This document shows, in pieces, positions 36,931 to 45,226 of a stretch of 64,000 bases of DNA. This DNA comes from CAKMZU01 sp965248335 (GTDB lineage: Bacteria; Pseudomonadota; Gammaproteobacteria; Pseudomonadales; DT-91): the NCBI GenBank assembly GCA_965248335.1, contig CBDFIY010000001.1:310001-374000 (forward strand), in the 5' to 3' direction. Each line of letters opens with the position of its first letter. The first letter of the stretch is position 1. The notes under the pieces were generated by a model. It ran no database searches. It was not told where the DNA came from and worked only from the letters and a program-made list of their open reading frames with translations. A program made the translations under genes and the position numbers.

Positions 36931-37068
36931 AAGTGACCCTTCAGATAATAGGTTATAAAGCTTAAAAATATCTACGCCTGCCACCGACAGACGAAGCCAC
37001 TCCTACTGATACTTTATTTATCTATTAGTTCCCACTATTGAGACTACTCAGTCATAAAAGTAACTCTC

Positions 37069-37740
37069 CTAACGGTGAAAAGTAACCAAATCAGAAAGTT
37101 GCGCACGCGCTACTCTTGCTTTATTGGCGGCAACACACTGATCCTCGTAACCAAAAGAAATACCGAACATTAATTTTAAATCGGCAGGCACAGTCAACAC
37201 TTCACGTACAAGTTTCGCATTAAACCCTAGCGCAGTCTGCGGGCAACTATCTACGCCATACGCCTTCATCGCTAACATCAACGTTTGTGCATACATCCCC
37301 ACATCACATGCCTCGCGCATACCGAATCCGTCAGGGATAAAAATAAAGGCTGCATGCGGCGCACCAAAAAATTCAAAATTGCGAAAAAAGGATGCCGCGC
37401 GACCCGCTTTATCTTCACGCGTAACACCCATTGCGCCGAAAAGTTGCTTTGCAGCATCATATTGACGTTCTTTAAACACACCCTCGTATTGCCCTGAATA
37501 AGGAAAATCCATATCATAATCACCCGCCGTAATTGCCTCAGGTAAACGTTTACGAAGAATGTCTAAAGGCTCACCACTCGCAACATGCACTACCCAAGGC
37601 TGCGTATTGCAATTCGACGGTGCAAGACCTGCCGTGGTAAAAATCGCTTCGAGAACATTTTCAGCCACAGGCTTGCCTAAAAAACCCCGGACAGAATGCC
37701 GATCTTTAGCAATTTTCGAGAAAATTTGCGACGCGTCCAT
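37069..37740 (-). CDS. Nitroreductase family protein
   Basis: This 223-residue FMN-dependent nitroreductase-fold enzyme has RHSVRGFLGKPV and TTAGLAPSNCNTQPWVVHV at the N-terminus (FMN phosphate contacts). GMYAQTLMLAMKAYGVDSCPQTAL follows, and a C-terminal FGISFGYED. Such enzymes reduce nitro groups, quinones or enones. It starts 12 bp after the AMACR gene stop, so the two are probably co-transcribed. The substrate is unknown; the pairing with a CoA-ester enzyme gives only a weak hint. Confidence 0.88.
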   Translation of the reverse strand: MDASQIFSKIAKDRHSVRGFLGKPVAENVLEAIFTTAGLAPSNCNTQPWVVHVASGEPLDILRKRLPEAITAGDYDMDFPYSGQYEGVFKERQYDAAKQLFGAMGVTREDKAGRAASFFRNFEFFGAPHAAFIFIPDGFGMREACDVGMYAQTLMLAMKAYGVDSCPQTALGFNAKLVREVLTVPADLKLMFGISFGYEDQCVAANKARVARAQLSDLVTFHR

Positions 37741-37752
37741 ATTTATATCCTT

Positions 37753-38886
37753 TTAGGTAATCACACTTTGTTTTTTATAGTTTTCGATATCGGCCTCAGA
37801 AAAACCAAGACCACCTAATACTTTCGCCGTATCAGATCCCGCAGGCACTGGCGCGCCCTGTATCTGGCTTTCCGTGCGAGAAAAACGTGGAGCGGGTGCA
37901 GACTGTTTAACGCCACCAATATCGACAAAAGTCTGGCGCGCTTTATTATGAGGGTACTCGCAAGCCTCATCCATATTGAGCACAGGAGCGAAACAGACAT
38001 CTAACCCTTCGAATACTTCGCACCATTCATCTCGGGTTTTTTCTTTAAAACGCTTAGCTAAAATAGGTTTCAACGACGTCCACTTAGCTTTATCAAATTG
38101 CGCAGGATACGAAATTTCACCAACATCAATGCCGAGGCGCTCAATTAATGCTTCATAAAAGTGGACTTCAATCGCGCCAACAGAAACCCACTTTCCATCG
38201 GCACATTCATAGGTATCATAGTAATGTGGGCCGCCATCAAACAGATTATTTTGCCTTTCTAGCTCCCACATACCCATCGCACGATAGCCCTGCATCATCG
38301 TCATTAACGATGCAACCCCATCGGAAATAGCAGCATCAACCACTTGCCCTTGACCGGTATTCTTCGCTTCATACAGCGCGGCTAACACACCCATCACCAA
38401 ATAAGTCCCGCCACCACCAAAATCACCGACTAAGTTTAACGGTACAACAGGCCCACCTTCTTTACGACCAATAGCATCTAACGCGCCCGTAATAGCAACA
38501 TAGTTTATATCGTGGCCTGCAATGTGCGACAAAGGGCCATCTTGCCCCCAGCCTGTCATACGACCATAAACGAGTTTAGGGTTATGCGCCGCACAAACAT
38601 CGTAGCCTAAACCTAATTTTTCCATCACACCTGGACGAAACCCTTCAATTAGCACATCGGCAGTTTCTATTAGCTTGAGCGCGAGCTCAACGCCACCCGA
38701 GGATTTTAGGTTTAAAGCAATTGATTGCCGCCCACGCTGAGTCGTTTCGAACACGTTTGCATTTTCCGTACTATGACGCTCAACACGAATAACTTCAGCA
38801 CCCATATCAGACAACAACATCCCCGCAAAAGGTAACGGCCCGATACCCGCCATTTCGATCACACGTACACCCGCTAATGGCCCCAT
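37753..38886 (-). CDS. Alpha-methylacyl-CoA racemase (CaiB/BaiF family III fold)
   Basis: The protein has 377 residues. It opens with GPLAGVRVIEMAGIGPLPFAGMLLSDMGAEVIRVER, typical of AMACR. The three racemase catalytic residues can be matched: His in HIAGHDINYVA, Asp in LVGDFGGGGT and Glu in VGAIEVHFYEAL. This favours a racemase over a CoA-transferase, which uses an Asp at a different site. It interconverts (2R)- and (2S)-methyl-branched acyl-CoA esters before beta-oxidation, so it fits use of branched lipids, isoprenoids or sterol side chains. Confidence 0.87.
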   Translation of the reverse strand: MGPLAGVRVIEMAGIGPLPFAGMLLSDMGAEVIRVERHSTENANVFETTQRGRQSIALNLKSSGGVELALKLIETADVLIEGFRPGVMEKLGLGYDVCAAHNPKLVYGRMTGWGQDGPLSHIAGHDINYVAITGALDAIGRKEGGPVVPLNLVGDFGGGGTYLVMGVLAALYEAKNTGQGQVVDAAISDGVASLMTMMQGYRAMGMWELERQNNLFDGGPHYYDTYECADGKWVSVGAIEVHFYEALIERLGIDVGEISYPAQFDKAKWTSLKPILAKRFKEKTRDEWCEVFEGLDVCFAPVLNMDEACEYPHNKARQTFVDIGGVKQSAPAPRFSRTESQIQGAPVPAGSDTAKVLGGLGFSEADIENYKKQSVIT

Positions 38887-38942
38887 AGATATTTCCTATA
38901 TCACTGTTACTTTAAAATTGCAGCTTTAAAAATAAGAGACAA

Positions 38943-38965
38943 TAAAAAAGCGGGTCACCCCGCTT
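38943..38965 (-). terminator. Rho-independent terminator after fumarase
   Basis: On the minus strand a stem AAGCGGG / CCCGCTT with a short loop is followed by a T-rich stretch (TTTTTTATT counting the stem end). It lies about 19 bp past the fumarase stop. Confidence 0.82.
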
Positions 38966-38983
38966 CCTTCTTAGCCTTTGAGC

Positions 38984-40504
38984 TTAGCCGACATTAATGG
39001 CTTCCGATTTAATTTTATCATGCCATATTTTAGGGCCAGTAATATGCACTGACTCACCCTGGCTATCAACGGCAACGGTCACGGGCATATCCACAACATC
39101 AAACTCATAGATAGCTTCCATACCTAACTCTTCAAACGCGACGACTTCAGCACCTTTAATGGCCTTAGATACCAGATAGGCGGCACCGCCCACAGCCATG
39201 AGATACACAGACGCATGTTTTTTGATGGCCTCAAGTGCAGTTGGGCCTCGCTCAGCCTTACCAATCATGCCTAAAAGGCCCGTTTGTTCTAAAATTTGAT
39301 CAGTAAACTTATCCATACGGGTTGCTGTTGTAGGACCCGCAGGGCCAACAACTTCGTCACGTACTGGATCAACTGGCCCAACGTAATAAATAAAGCGCCC
39401 TTGTAAACTCACGGGCAAAGATTCGCCCCGATTAAGAATATCGATCATTTTTTTATGTGCCGCATCTCGACCGGTTAAAATTTTGCCATTCAATAATAAA
39501 ACATCGCCCGGTTTCCACGTTTTCACTTCTTCGGGTGTAATCGTTTCCATTTGCACACGCTTCACATCGTCAGAAGCCTCGTTACTGATTTGTGGCCAGT
39601 CGGCCAAAGAGGGTGCTTCAAATTCAGCTGCGCCAGAACCATCCAAGGTAAAGTGTGTATGACGCGTGGCTGCACAGTTAGGAATAATGGCTACCGCTTT
39701 ATTTGCCGCATGTGTTGGGAAGTCTTTAACTTTGACATCTAAAACTGTCGTTAAACCACCCAAGCCTTGTGCGCCAATGCCTAATTGATTCACTTTTTTA
39801 TATAACTCTAAACGCAGCTCTTCAGCTCGGGTGGTTGCGCCACGCGCCTGAAGATCCTGAATATCAATGGGGTCAAGTAAAGCTTCTTTCGCAACCAACA
39901 TGGCTTTTTCAGCGGTACCACCAATACCAATGCCTAACATCCCGGGCGGACACCAGCCAGCACCCATTTGCGGTACCATTTTTAGCACCCAATCCACCAC
40001 AGAATCAGAAGGGTTCAGCATAGCAAACTTACTTTTTGCCTCAGAACCACCCCCTTTTGCCGCAACATGCACCTCAACTTTACTGCCGGGTACAAGTTTC
40101 ATATGTACAATACCCGGCGTATTGTCTTTGGTATTTGTCCGCGCACCATCAGGGTCATCAAGTATGGAGGCTCTCAACACATTATCAGGGTGTGCATAGG
40201 CACGGCGGATACCTTCATTCACCATATCTTCCATGCCCATCGTCGCATCGTCAAAACGCACATCCATGCCGACATCCAAAAACGCTGTCACGATGCCCGT
40301 GTCTTGGCAAATGGGCCGCTTACCTTCGGCACATAATCGCGAATTGATTAAAATTTGTGCCATGGCATCTTTTGCGGCAGGGTTTTGTTCTTTTTCATAA
40401 GCGGCACTCAGCGCCTGAATGAAGTCTTTTGGGTGATAATAAGAAATGAATTGCAACGCATCAGCAATGCTTGAAATTAAATCTTCTTGTTTTATAGCAG
40501 TCAT
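38984..40504 (-). CDS. Class I fumarate hydratase
   Basis: This 506-residue enzyme contains three Cys at the spacing expected for the [4Fe-4S] ligands: RPICQDTG (about 66), GAGWCPPG (about 185) and IPNCAATRH (about 277). The C-terminal beta domain has GPAGPTTATRMDKF and GKAERG. It hydrates fumarate to malate in the TCA cycle. It is oxygen-sensitive as a class. It is followed by a clear terminator, and a coiled-coil membrane protein gene lies just upstream. Confidence 0.95.
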   Translation of the reverse strand: MTAIKQEDLISSIADALQFISYYHPKDFIQALSAAYEKEQNPAAKDAMAQILINSRLCAEGKRPICQDTGIVTAFLDVGMDVRFDDATMGMEDMVNEGIRRAYAHPDNVLRASILDDPDGARTNTKDNTPGIVHMKLVPGSKVEVHVAAKGGGSEAKSKFAMLNPSDSVVDWVLKMVPQMGAGWCPPGMLGIGIGGTAEKAMLVAKEALLDPIDIQDLQARGATTRAEELRLELYKKVNQLGIGAQGLGGLTTVLDVKVKDFPTHAANKAVAIIPNCAATRHTHFTLDGSGAAEFEAPSLADWPQISNEASDDVKRVQMETITPEEVKTWKPGDVLLLNGKILTGRDAAHKKMIDILNRGESLPVSLQGRFIYYVGPVDPVRDEVVGPAGPTTATRMDKFTDQILEQTGLLGMIGKAERGPTALEAIKKHASVYLMAVGGAAYLVSKAIKGAEVVAFEELGMEAIYEFDVVDMPVTVAVDSQGESVHITGPKIWHDKIKSEAINVG

Positions 40505-40520
40505 GATTTACCTTGTTTTT

Positions 40521-41276
40521 TTATATTGCGTGTTGACCGACAACAGGTTCGAGCTGTTCCACACGTTGCTCCAATCTATCCAATTTAAGGTTCACTTGTT
40601 TTCTGAAGCTAAGGTTTGACTCCACCCAGCCTGTATTATCAGAGACTTTTTTCTTAAGTTTCGTCAACGCTAAATCAATCTGACCCAGCGTTTTATTAGC
40701 GCTCGTGATTTGTTTGGCATTACGCCCCACACCATTACTGAGCTGATCAAGGTCTTCGAGTCTTGCCTGTAAGGCAGTAAGGTCTGATTTAACATGATTA
40801 AACTCAGTCGCCTGCGCCGTATCGGCTTTTTGTATTTTTGCCAACGCCTTAGATTGGTCAGCAAGGTCTTTTTGGTTACGTCGCCACGCCGAGGCCCAAA
40901 GCTTATCCATTTGCGTCCAAAGATCATCCGTTCGCTGTTTGATTTCTTTAATCCTCACCTGCACTGATACACTGGACTGGCTCATGGTTTCATCGGTAGA
41001 CGATAAACGTTGCTCAAGCATTGATATGCGCTCTAGTGCAGTTTGTGTCGTTTGCTTTTGTGCATGTAGTTGATCAGACAGCATATTATTCCAATAAGAC
41101 ATACCCACAATGAATAAAATCAAAATGCTGATCGCTGGCCACACAGCTGAATGCATGCTGGACTGACGCGCTTTTTTGCTCTTACTGGAAGTATCTTTTT
41201 TATTTGGTGAGTCTGACTTCTCTGCCTTCATATCAGGCAAGTCTTTGATTTCTAGGGGCGGTTGGCGATCTATCAT
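40521..41276 (-). CDS. Single-pass membrane protein with long coiled coil
   Basis: The protein has 251 residues: a Lys/Ser-rich cytoplasmic tail (1–42), one TM helix (about 44–64, VWPAISILILFIVGMSYW) and a long coiled coil covering most of the remaining 185 residues. Heptads of Leu/Ile are visible (ALERISMLEQRLSS, LTALQARLEDLDQLS, LKLDRLEQRVEQLEPVV). The layout suggests a periplasmic rod anchored in the inner membrane. I recognise no named family. It starts 95 bp past the next upstream gene and ends 16 bp before fumarase. Confidence 0.68.
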   Translation of the reverse strand: MIDRQPPLEIKDLPDMKAEKSDSPNKKDTSSKSKKARQSSMHSAVWPAISILILFIVGMSYWNNMLSDQLHAQKQTTQTALERISMLEQRLSSTDETMSQSSVSVQVRIKEIKQRTDDLWTQMDKLWASAWRRNQKDLADQSKALAKIQKADTAQATEFNHVKSDLTALQARLEDLDQLSNGVGRNAKQITSANKTLGQIDLALTKLKKKVSDNTGWVESNLSFRKQVNLKLDRLEQRVEQLEPVVGQHAI

Positions 41277-41370
41277 AAGTTAGCATCAAGCACATTAAAA
41301 AAAACGGCTCGATTATAACGTATTATGACAATGATTTTGAGATGAAACCCAAGATTTCAAGAATGAGTAA

Positions 41371-41676
41371 CTAGCTGGTTGTCTTATACACGGGCGCTTC
41401 GTGCATTTTTATCGGCAAATAAAAGCAGCCATCATCGCGCATCCACTGCCACATCATTTGGCTTACCGGCTCACCCATCCACTTTTCATATTCGGCGTTG
41501 ATGAATGATTTAAGCCAACTAAATTCAATCATTTCATAAGTCATTAAGAGGTTAATCTGGCCCTCCAAATGCAACCGACGCGATAAACTCACAGGCTCAC
41601 CATCAGAAAGCAAAGTGTAGATTGCTTCAACGTGTTCGGTAATGTAGCTCACAGCGGTTTTTTTACTTAACACCAT
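41371..41676 (-). CDS. Hypothetical small protein
   Basis: This 101-residue soluble protein contains helical stretches (ITEHVEAIYTLL, LLMTYEMIEFSWLKSFINAEYEKWM) and an aromatic C-terminus (MMWQWMRDDGCFYLPIKM). It has no signal peptide. It lies between a glycosylase gene and the coiled-coil gene on the same strand. Composition is protein-like, so the frame is likely real, but I assign no function. Confidence 0.6.
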   Translation of the reverse strand: MVLSKKTAVSYITEHVEAIYTLLSDGEPVSLSRRLHLEGQINLLMTYEMIEFSWLKSFINAEYEKWMGEPVSQMMWQWMRDDGCFYLPIKMHEAPVYKTTS

Positions 41677-41709
41677 AGATTTTCTCGACGTTGAATAAAG
41701 TTAAACGGC

Positions 41710-42231
41710 TTACACATTGAGCTGTGTATTAATTGCCTGCCACCTTCGCAACTTTTCTTCGAAAGAAATAGCTGCATTTGCAGGGCTTGTTGAAGGTAAG
41801 CTTAGCAGCTTTTTTTCCTTTAGACAGATACTCAAACGCGCATCACGAGCAGTATGCTTCAAGAAGGCTTTATGCGCAGCTTGCCCATTAAATGCCAACA
41901 CAGAAATCGCTGGAAATCGCTCAAATAAATGCATAAAATCATTCACGCTTGCGCCCTGTTGTTGAATCGCACTGTCAAGGCTACCGTGGCGCTCGCACTC
42001 ATGGTACACATCCCAAAGCCCTACACCTCGCCGTAAAAGCCCATCAAGACGCGCCTGATAAGCGGCCTCTGGATCAATCATGAAAAGCTCACGCATAAAA
42101 ACCCAGAACAGATTTCGTGGGTGCGCGTAGTAAGCATCCGCTGTCAGCGATGCGATGCCGGGCATACTCCCTAACACCATCAAACGCGTATTGCTATCCG
42201 CCACATAAGAAAAACTTTGCGCGACGACCAT
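41710..42231 (-). CDS. DNA-deoxyinosine glycosylase (UDG superfamily family 6)
   Basis: This 173-residue protein has the HDG motif 1 LMVLGSMPGIASL, followed by YYAHPRNLFWVFM and a motif-2-like LPSTSPANA. Family 6 UDG-fold enzymes remove hypoxanthine from DNA after adenine deamination. It overlaps the fadD stop by one base, so the two are coupled without an obvious functional link. Length is typical. Confidence 0.85.
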   Translation of the reverse strand: MVVAQSFSYVADSNTRLMVLGSMPGIASLTADAYYAHPRNLFWVFMRELFMIDPEAAYQARLDGLLRRGVGLWDVYHECERHGSLDSAIQQQGASVNDFMHLFERFPAISVLAFNGQAAHKAFLKHTARDARLSICLKEKKLLSLPSTSPANAAISFEEKLRRWQAINTQLNV

Positions 42232-43898
42232 TAATCAGCTGACTCCTTCACCAAGCGCCTTAAGATTTTACCCACATTTGATTTAGGCAACTCCTTCCTA
42301 AAGAATACTTTTTTTGGCACCTTATAAGCTGCCAACCCTTCCCTGCAATGCGCTATAATTTCTGCTTCAGTGAGTGAATCATCATTAACGACAACATACA
42401 AATGTACCACTTCACCGGTAACAGGGTCATCATGCCCAATCGCTGCAGCCTCAACAATCGACGAGTGCTGCGTGGCAATATCTTCCACCTCATTAGGAAA
42501 CACATTAAAGCCGGATACGATGATCATATCTTTTTTCCGATCAACGATTTTTAAATAGCCTTCCTCTGTCAGCATGGCGATATCGCCTGTAAAAAACCAA
42601 CCGTCAACGACAGATTCAGCCGTCGCTTCTTCACGATGCCAATAGCCTTTCATCACTTGCGGCCCTTTTACACAAAGTTCGCCTCGCTCACCCAGTGCAA
42701 CACTCTTTCCCACCTCATCACGAATATCAATGTCGGTATTAGGCGCAACAACACCCACCGAACCAAGGCAATTGCCTTTTCCGCTATTAACGGCAACCAC
42801 GGGCGATGTTTCGGTCAAACCATAGCCCTCATAAACTTCACAACCTGTAATGGCTTGCCACTTTTTTGCCGCCGCTGTTGTTAATGCCATACCGCCCGAT
42901 AATGTCATCTGTAATCGTGAGAAATCTAACCCTTTAAACGCTTCGTTATTACAAAGGGCCACGAATAACGTATTTAATCCACAAAAACCGTCGATCACAA
43001 AACGCTTCATATCCTTAATCATCGAGGGCAAATCACGCGGGTTAGGAATAAGCACCGTATGAGCACCGCTATTAAAACAAATCAAACCCACGATAAAGGC
43101 AAAAATATGGTAAAGAGGCAAAGGCTGTACAACCACTGCGCCATTTTTCGGCATGCCATAAGTATCGAAGTAAATTTCACTCTGCAAGGCATTGGCCAAT
43201 AAGTTTCCATGCGTCAACATAGCCCCCTTTGCAACGCCCGTTGTTCCACCTGTATATTGTAAAACAGCAATATCATCTTTATTCAGATCAACTTTATGAG
43301 GCGGTGCGGCCTGCCCTTTTTTCATCACCTGCTTGAACGATATTTGGTTATCAAAAGAAAAATCTGGCACCAATTTTTTGACATGCTTAACAACGGTATT
43401 GACGAGTAAAGATTTTAACGGTGAGTGTAAATCAGCTAATTCAGTCACGATAACGGTTTCAATGCATGTTTGATTAACGATGCTCGCGGCCTTGTCTGCC
43501 ACATTAGCCAAAATAACCAATGCTTTAGCGCCTGAATCATTAAACTGATGGGCTAACTCGCGCTCGGTATAAAGTGGGTTCGTATTCACCACGATCAAGC
43601 CAGCTTTCAATGCACCTAAAATAACGACGGGCTGCTGGATAATATTGGGGAGCTGAACGGCAATGCGATCGCCTTTCTCCAGTGATGTGTGACGCTGAAC
43701 ATATGAGGCAAAACGATCGCTGTAATCGTCTACCTCTTGGTAGCTTATTGTACGCCCTAAACTCGTAAAGGCAGGTTGATCAGCATAGGCTTTAATGTTT
43801 GCACCGTAAAATTCAAGCAAGTTGCTATATTGTTCAAGGTCAATGGTTTCTGGAATATCCAGTTTTTTTCTGAGCGCATCAATCACAGTGGCCGGCAT
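42231..43898 (-). CDS. fadD: Long-chain fatty acid–CoA ligase
   Basis: This 555-residue adenylate-forming enzyme has the P-loop YTGGTTGVAKGAMLTHGNL, then GYGLTETSPVV, GWFFTGDIA and the C-terminal LPKSNVGKILRR with the catalytic Lys. The length and motifs match FadD. It activates long-chain fatty acids for degradation or signalling. It fits with the AMACR gene as part of lipid use. It is the first gene of its transcription unit, divergent from the GlpD-like gene. Confidence 0.92.
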   Translation of the reverse strand: MPATVIDALRKKLDIPETIDLEQYSNLLEFYGANIKAYADQPAFTSLGRTISYQEVDDYSDRFASYVQRHTSLEKGDRIAVQLPNIIQQPVVILGALKAGLIVVNTNPLYTERELAHQFNDSGAKALVILANVADKAASIVNQTCIETVIVTELADLHSPLKSLLVNTVVKHVKKLVPDFSFDNQISFKQVMKKGQAAPPHKVDLNKDDIAVLQYTGGTTGVAKGAMLTHGNLLANALQSEIYFDTYGMPKNGAVVVQPLPLYHIFAFIVGLICFNSGAHTVLIPNPRDLPSMIKDMKRFVIDGFCGLNTLFVALCNNEAFKGLDFSRLQMTLSGGMALTTAAAKKWQAITGCEVYEGYGLTETSPVVAVNSGKGNCLGSVGVVAPNTDIDIRDEVGKSVALGERGELCVKGPQVMKGYWHREEATAESVVDGWFFTGDIAMLTEEGYLKIVDRKKDMIIVSGFNVFPNEVEDIATQHSSIVEAAAIGHDDPVTGEVVHLYVVVNDDSLTEAEIIAHCREGLAAYKVPKKVFFRKELPKSNVGKILRRLVKESAD

Positions 43899-44087
43899 AG
43901 TTGTTTTCCAAACTTATTAGATCGTTTATGTAGACAGTAGATTACAAGGTTCGATCGTACCCAAGGATACGTTTTACAGTTTATCAAGGATAGCAATTGA
44001 CCGATTTTAGAATAAGCTTATACCAAAGGCATCCTAATTATTCGCCTTTTGACCACTAATTAATGATCCAAATGGATATTCCAGCAA

Positions 44088-45194
44088 ATGGCATTGCTTG
44101 ACATCGTTATTCTAGGGGCAGGACTCAATGGTTTTTGCCTGGCAGCCGACGCGGCCTCTCGTGGTTTCTCCGTAACATTGCTTGACGTTGCCAATGTTCC
44201 CGATACAAAAGAGGTAAACTTACCGCTTGTGGCTTCCGAATTCATGTATTCAAAGGCATTTGATGCAGCACAGCTGCTTAAAAACCTGCCTGAAATTATC
44301 AGTTTAACCCAGAGAGGCCCTGATCTTTGCCAATGGCTACCGGCCAGTGTTTTATCCCCCAGCGCACAACCCAACCTGACACAAGAACTTTCACTTTTCT
44401 GTTACAACAAATTACGAAAAATATACAAACTCCAAGCCACCAATGAGCAAAGTGAGTACCCATCAACACATGTTGATTGCATTATACAGACCGACATTTT
44501 AATTGAAGCGACGAAAACACTCGCTGAATCGCAAGGTACGGTTGTCGAAGCAGATGCGGTTATTCAATCCGTTAAAGCGAAAGGGCAAATTTGGGCATTC
44601 CAATTCAAAACCCACGAAAACGAACAAAAAAAAATCACCGCGCGTAGCGTGATTAATTGCACCGGTCGAAGCTCAATCGACATCGCCAACAAGTGGTTTG
44701 GTTATACCAGCCGGTGCCAAGTTAACACGCAGTGGCATCATTACCTTTCCTATTGCCCTGAAGAGCCAATCCATCAAATTTTTTACCTAACAGACGACCA
44801 CATGAATGAATATATTTATTTTCCAGCTTCACCTAAGCACATTCTGATCGGCTCTCTAGCAACAGCATCAGAAAGTCGCGAAACCAGCTTCCGCAAAATA
44901 AAAGCTTTGTTAGCGTGCTATAACTTGCCGCCATTAACAGAACGCAATATCAAAGAACAGTTCGTCATCCCAGCCAATCACTTTAGTAACGACACGCCCT
45001 CAAACCATCAAGGTTACATGATTGACCTCTTGTGCCCTGAAGGTGTTCGTCCACTCGTCAACATTATTGGCGGCAATACCAGCCAGTGTCGCCTAATGGC
45101 TGAACAAGCCATAGAAAGTTTGACGGATTATCTACCAACAAGAAAACCCTGCCAAACCAAAACACTGCCCCTGCCACTGACTACCGCGATTTAA
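44088..45194 (+). CDS. FAD-dependent oxidoreductase, short GlpD-like
   Basis: This 368-residue protein has an FAD dinucleotide fold at the N-terminus (DIVILGAGLNGFCLAADAASRGFSVTLLD) and a second FAD contact (ARSVINCTGRSSIDIANKWFG). IFYLTDDHMNEYIYFPASPKHILIGS follows, resembling the strand region of GlpD. GlpD proteins are around 500 residues and carry a C-terminal helical domain that is missing here. The usual RTS/H segment of GlpD is also not clear. It is divergently transcribed from fadD with 189 bp between them. It may act on a substrate other than glycerol-3-phosphate. Confidence 0.7.
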   Translation: MALLDIVILGAGLNGFCLAADAASRGFSVTLLDVANVPDTKEVNLPLVASEFMYSKAFDAAQLLKNLPEIISLTQRGPDLCQWLPASVLSPSAQPNLTQELSLFCYNKLRKIYKLQATNEQSEYPSTHVDCIIQTDILIEATKTLAESQGTVVEADAVIQSVKAKGQIWAFQFKTHENEQKKITARSVINCTGRSSIDIANKWFGYTSRCQVNTQWHHYLSYCPEEPIHQIFYLTDDHMNEYIYFPASPKHILIGSLATASESRETSFRKIKALLACYNLPPLTERNIKEQFVIPANHFSNDTPSNHQGYMIDLLCPEGVRPLVNIIGGNTSQCRLMAEQAIESLTDYLPTRKPCQTKTLPLPLTTAI

Positions 45195-45226
45195 TCAAAT
45201 GGAGCTAAGGTTCTACTAATTCAAGA

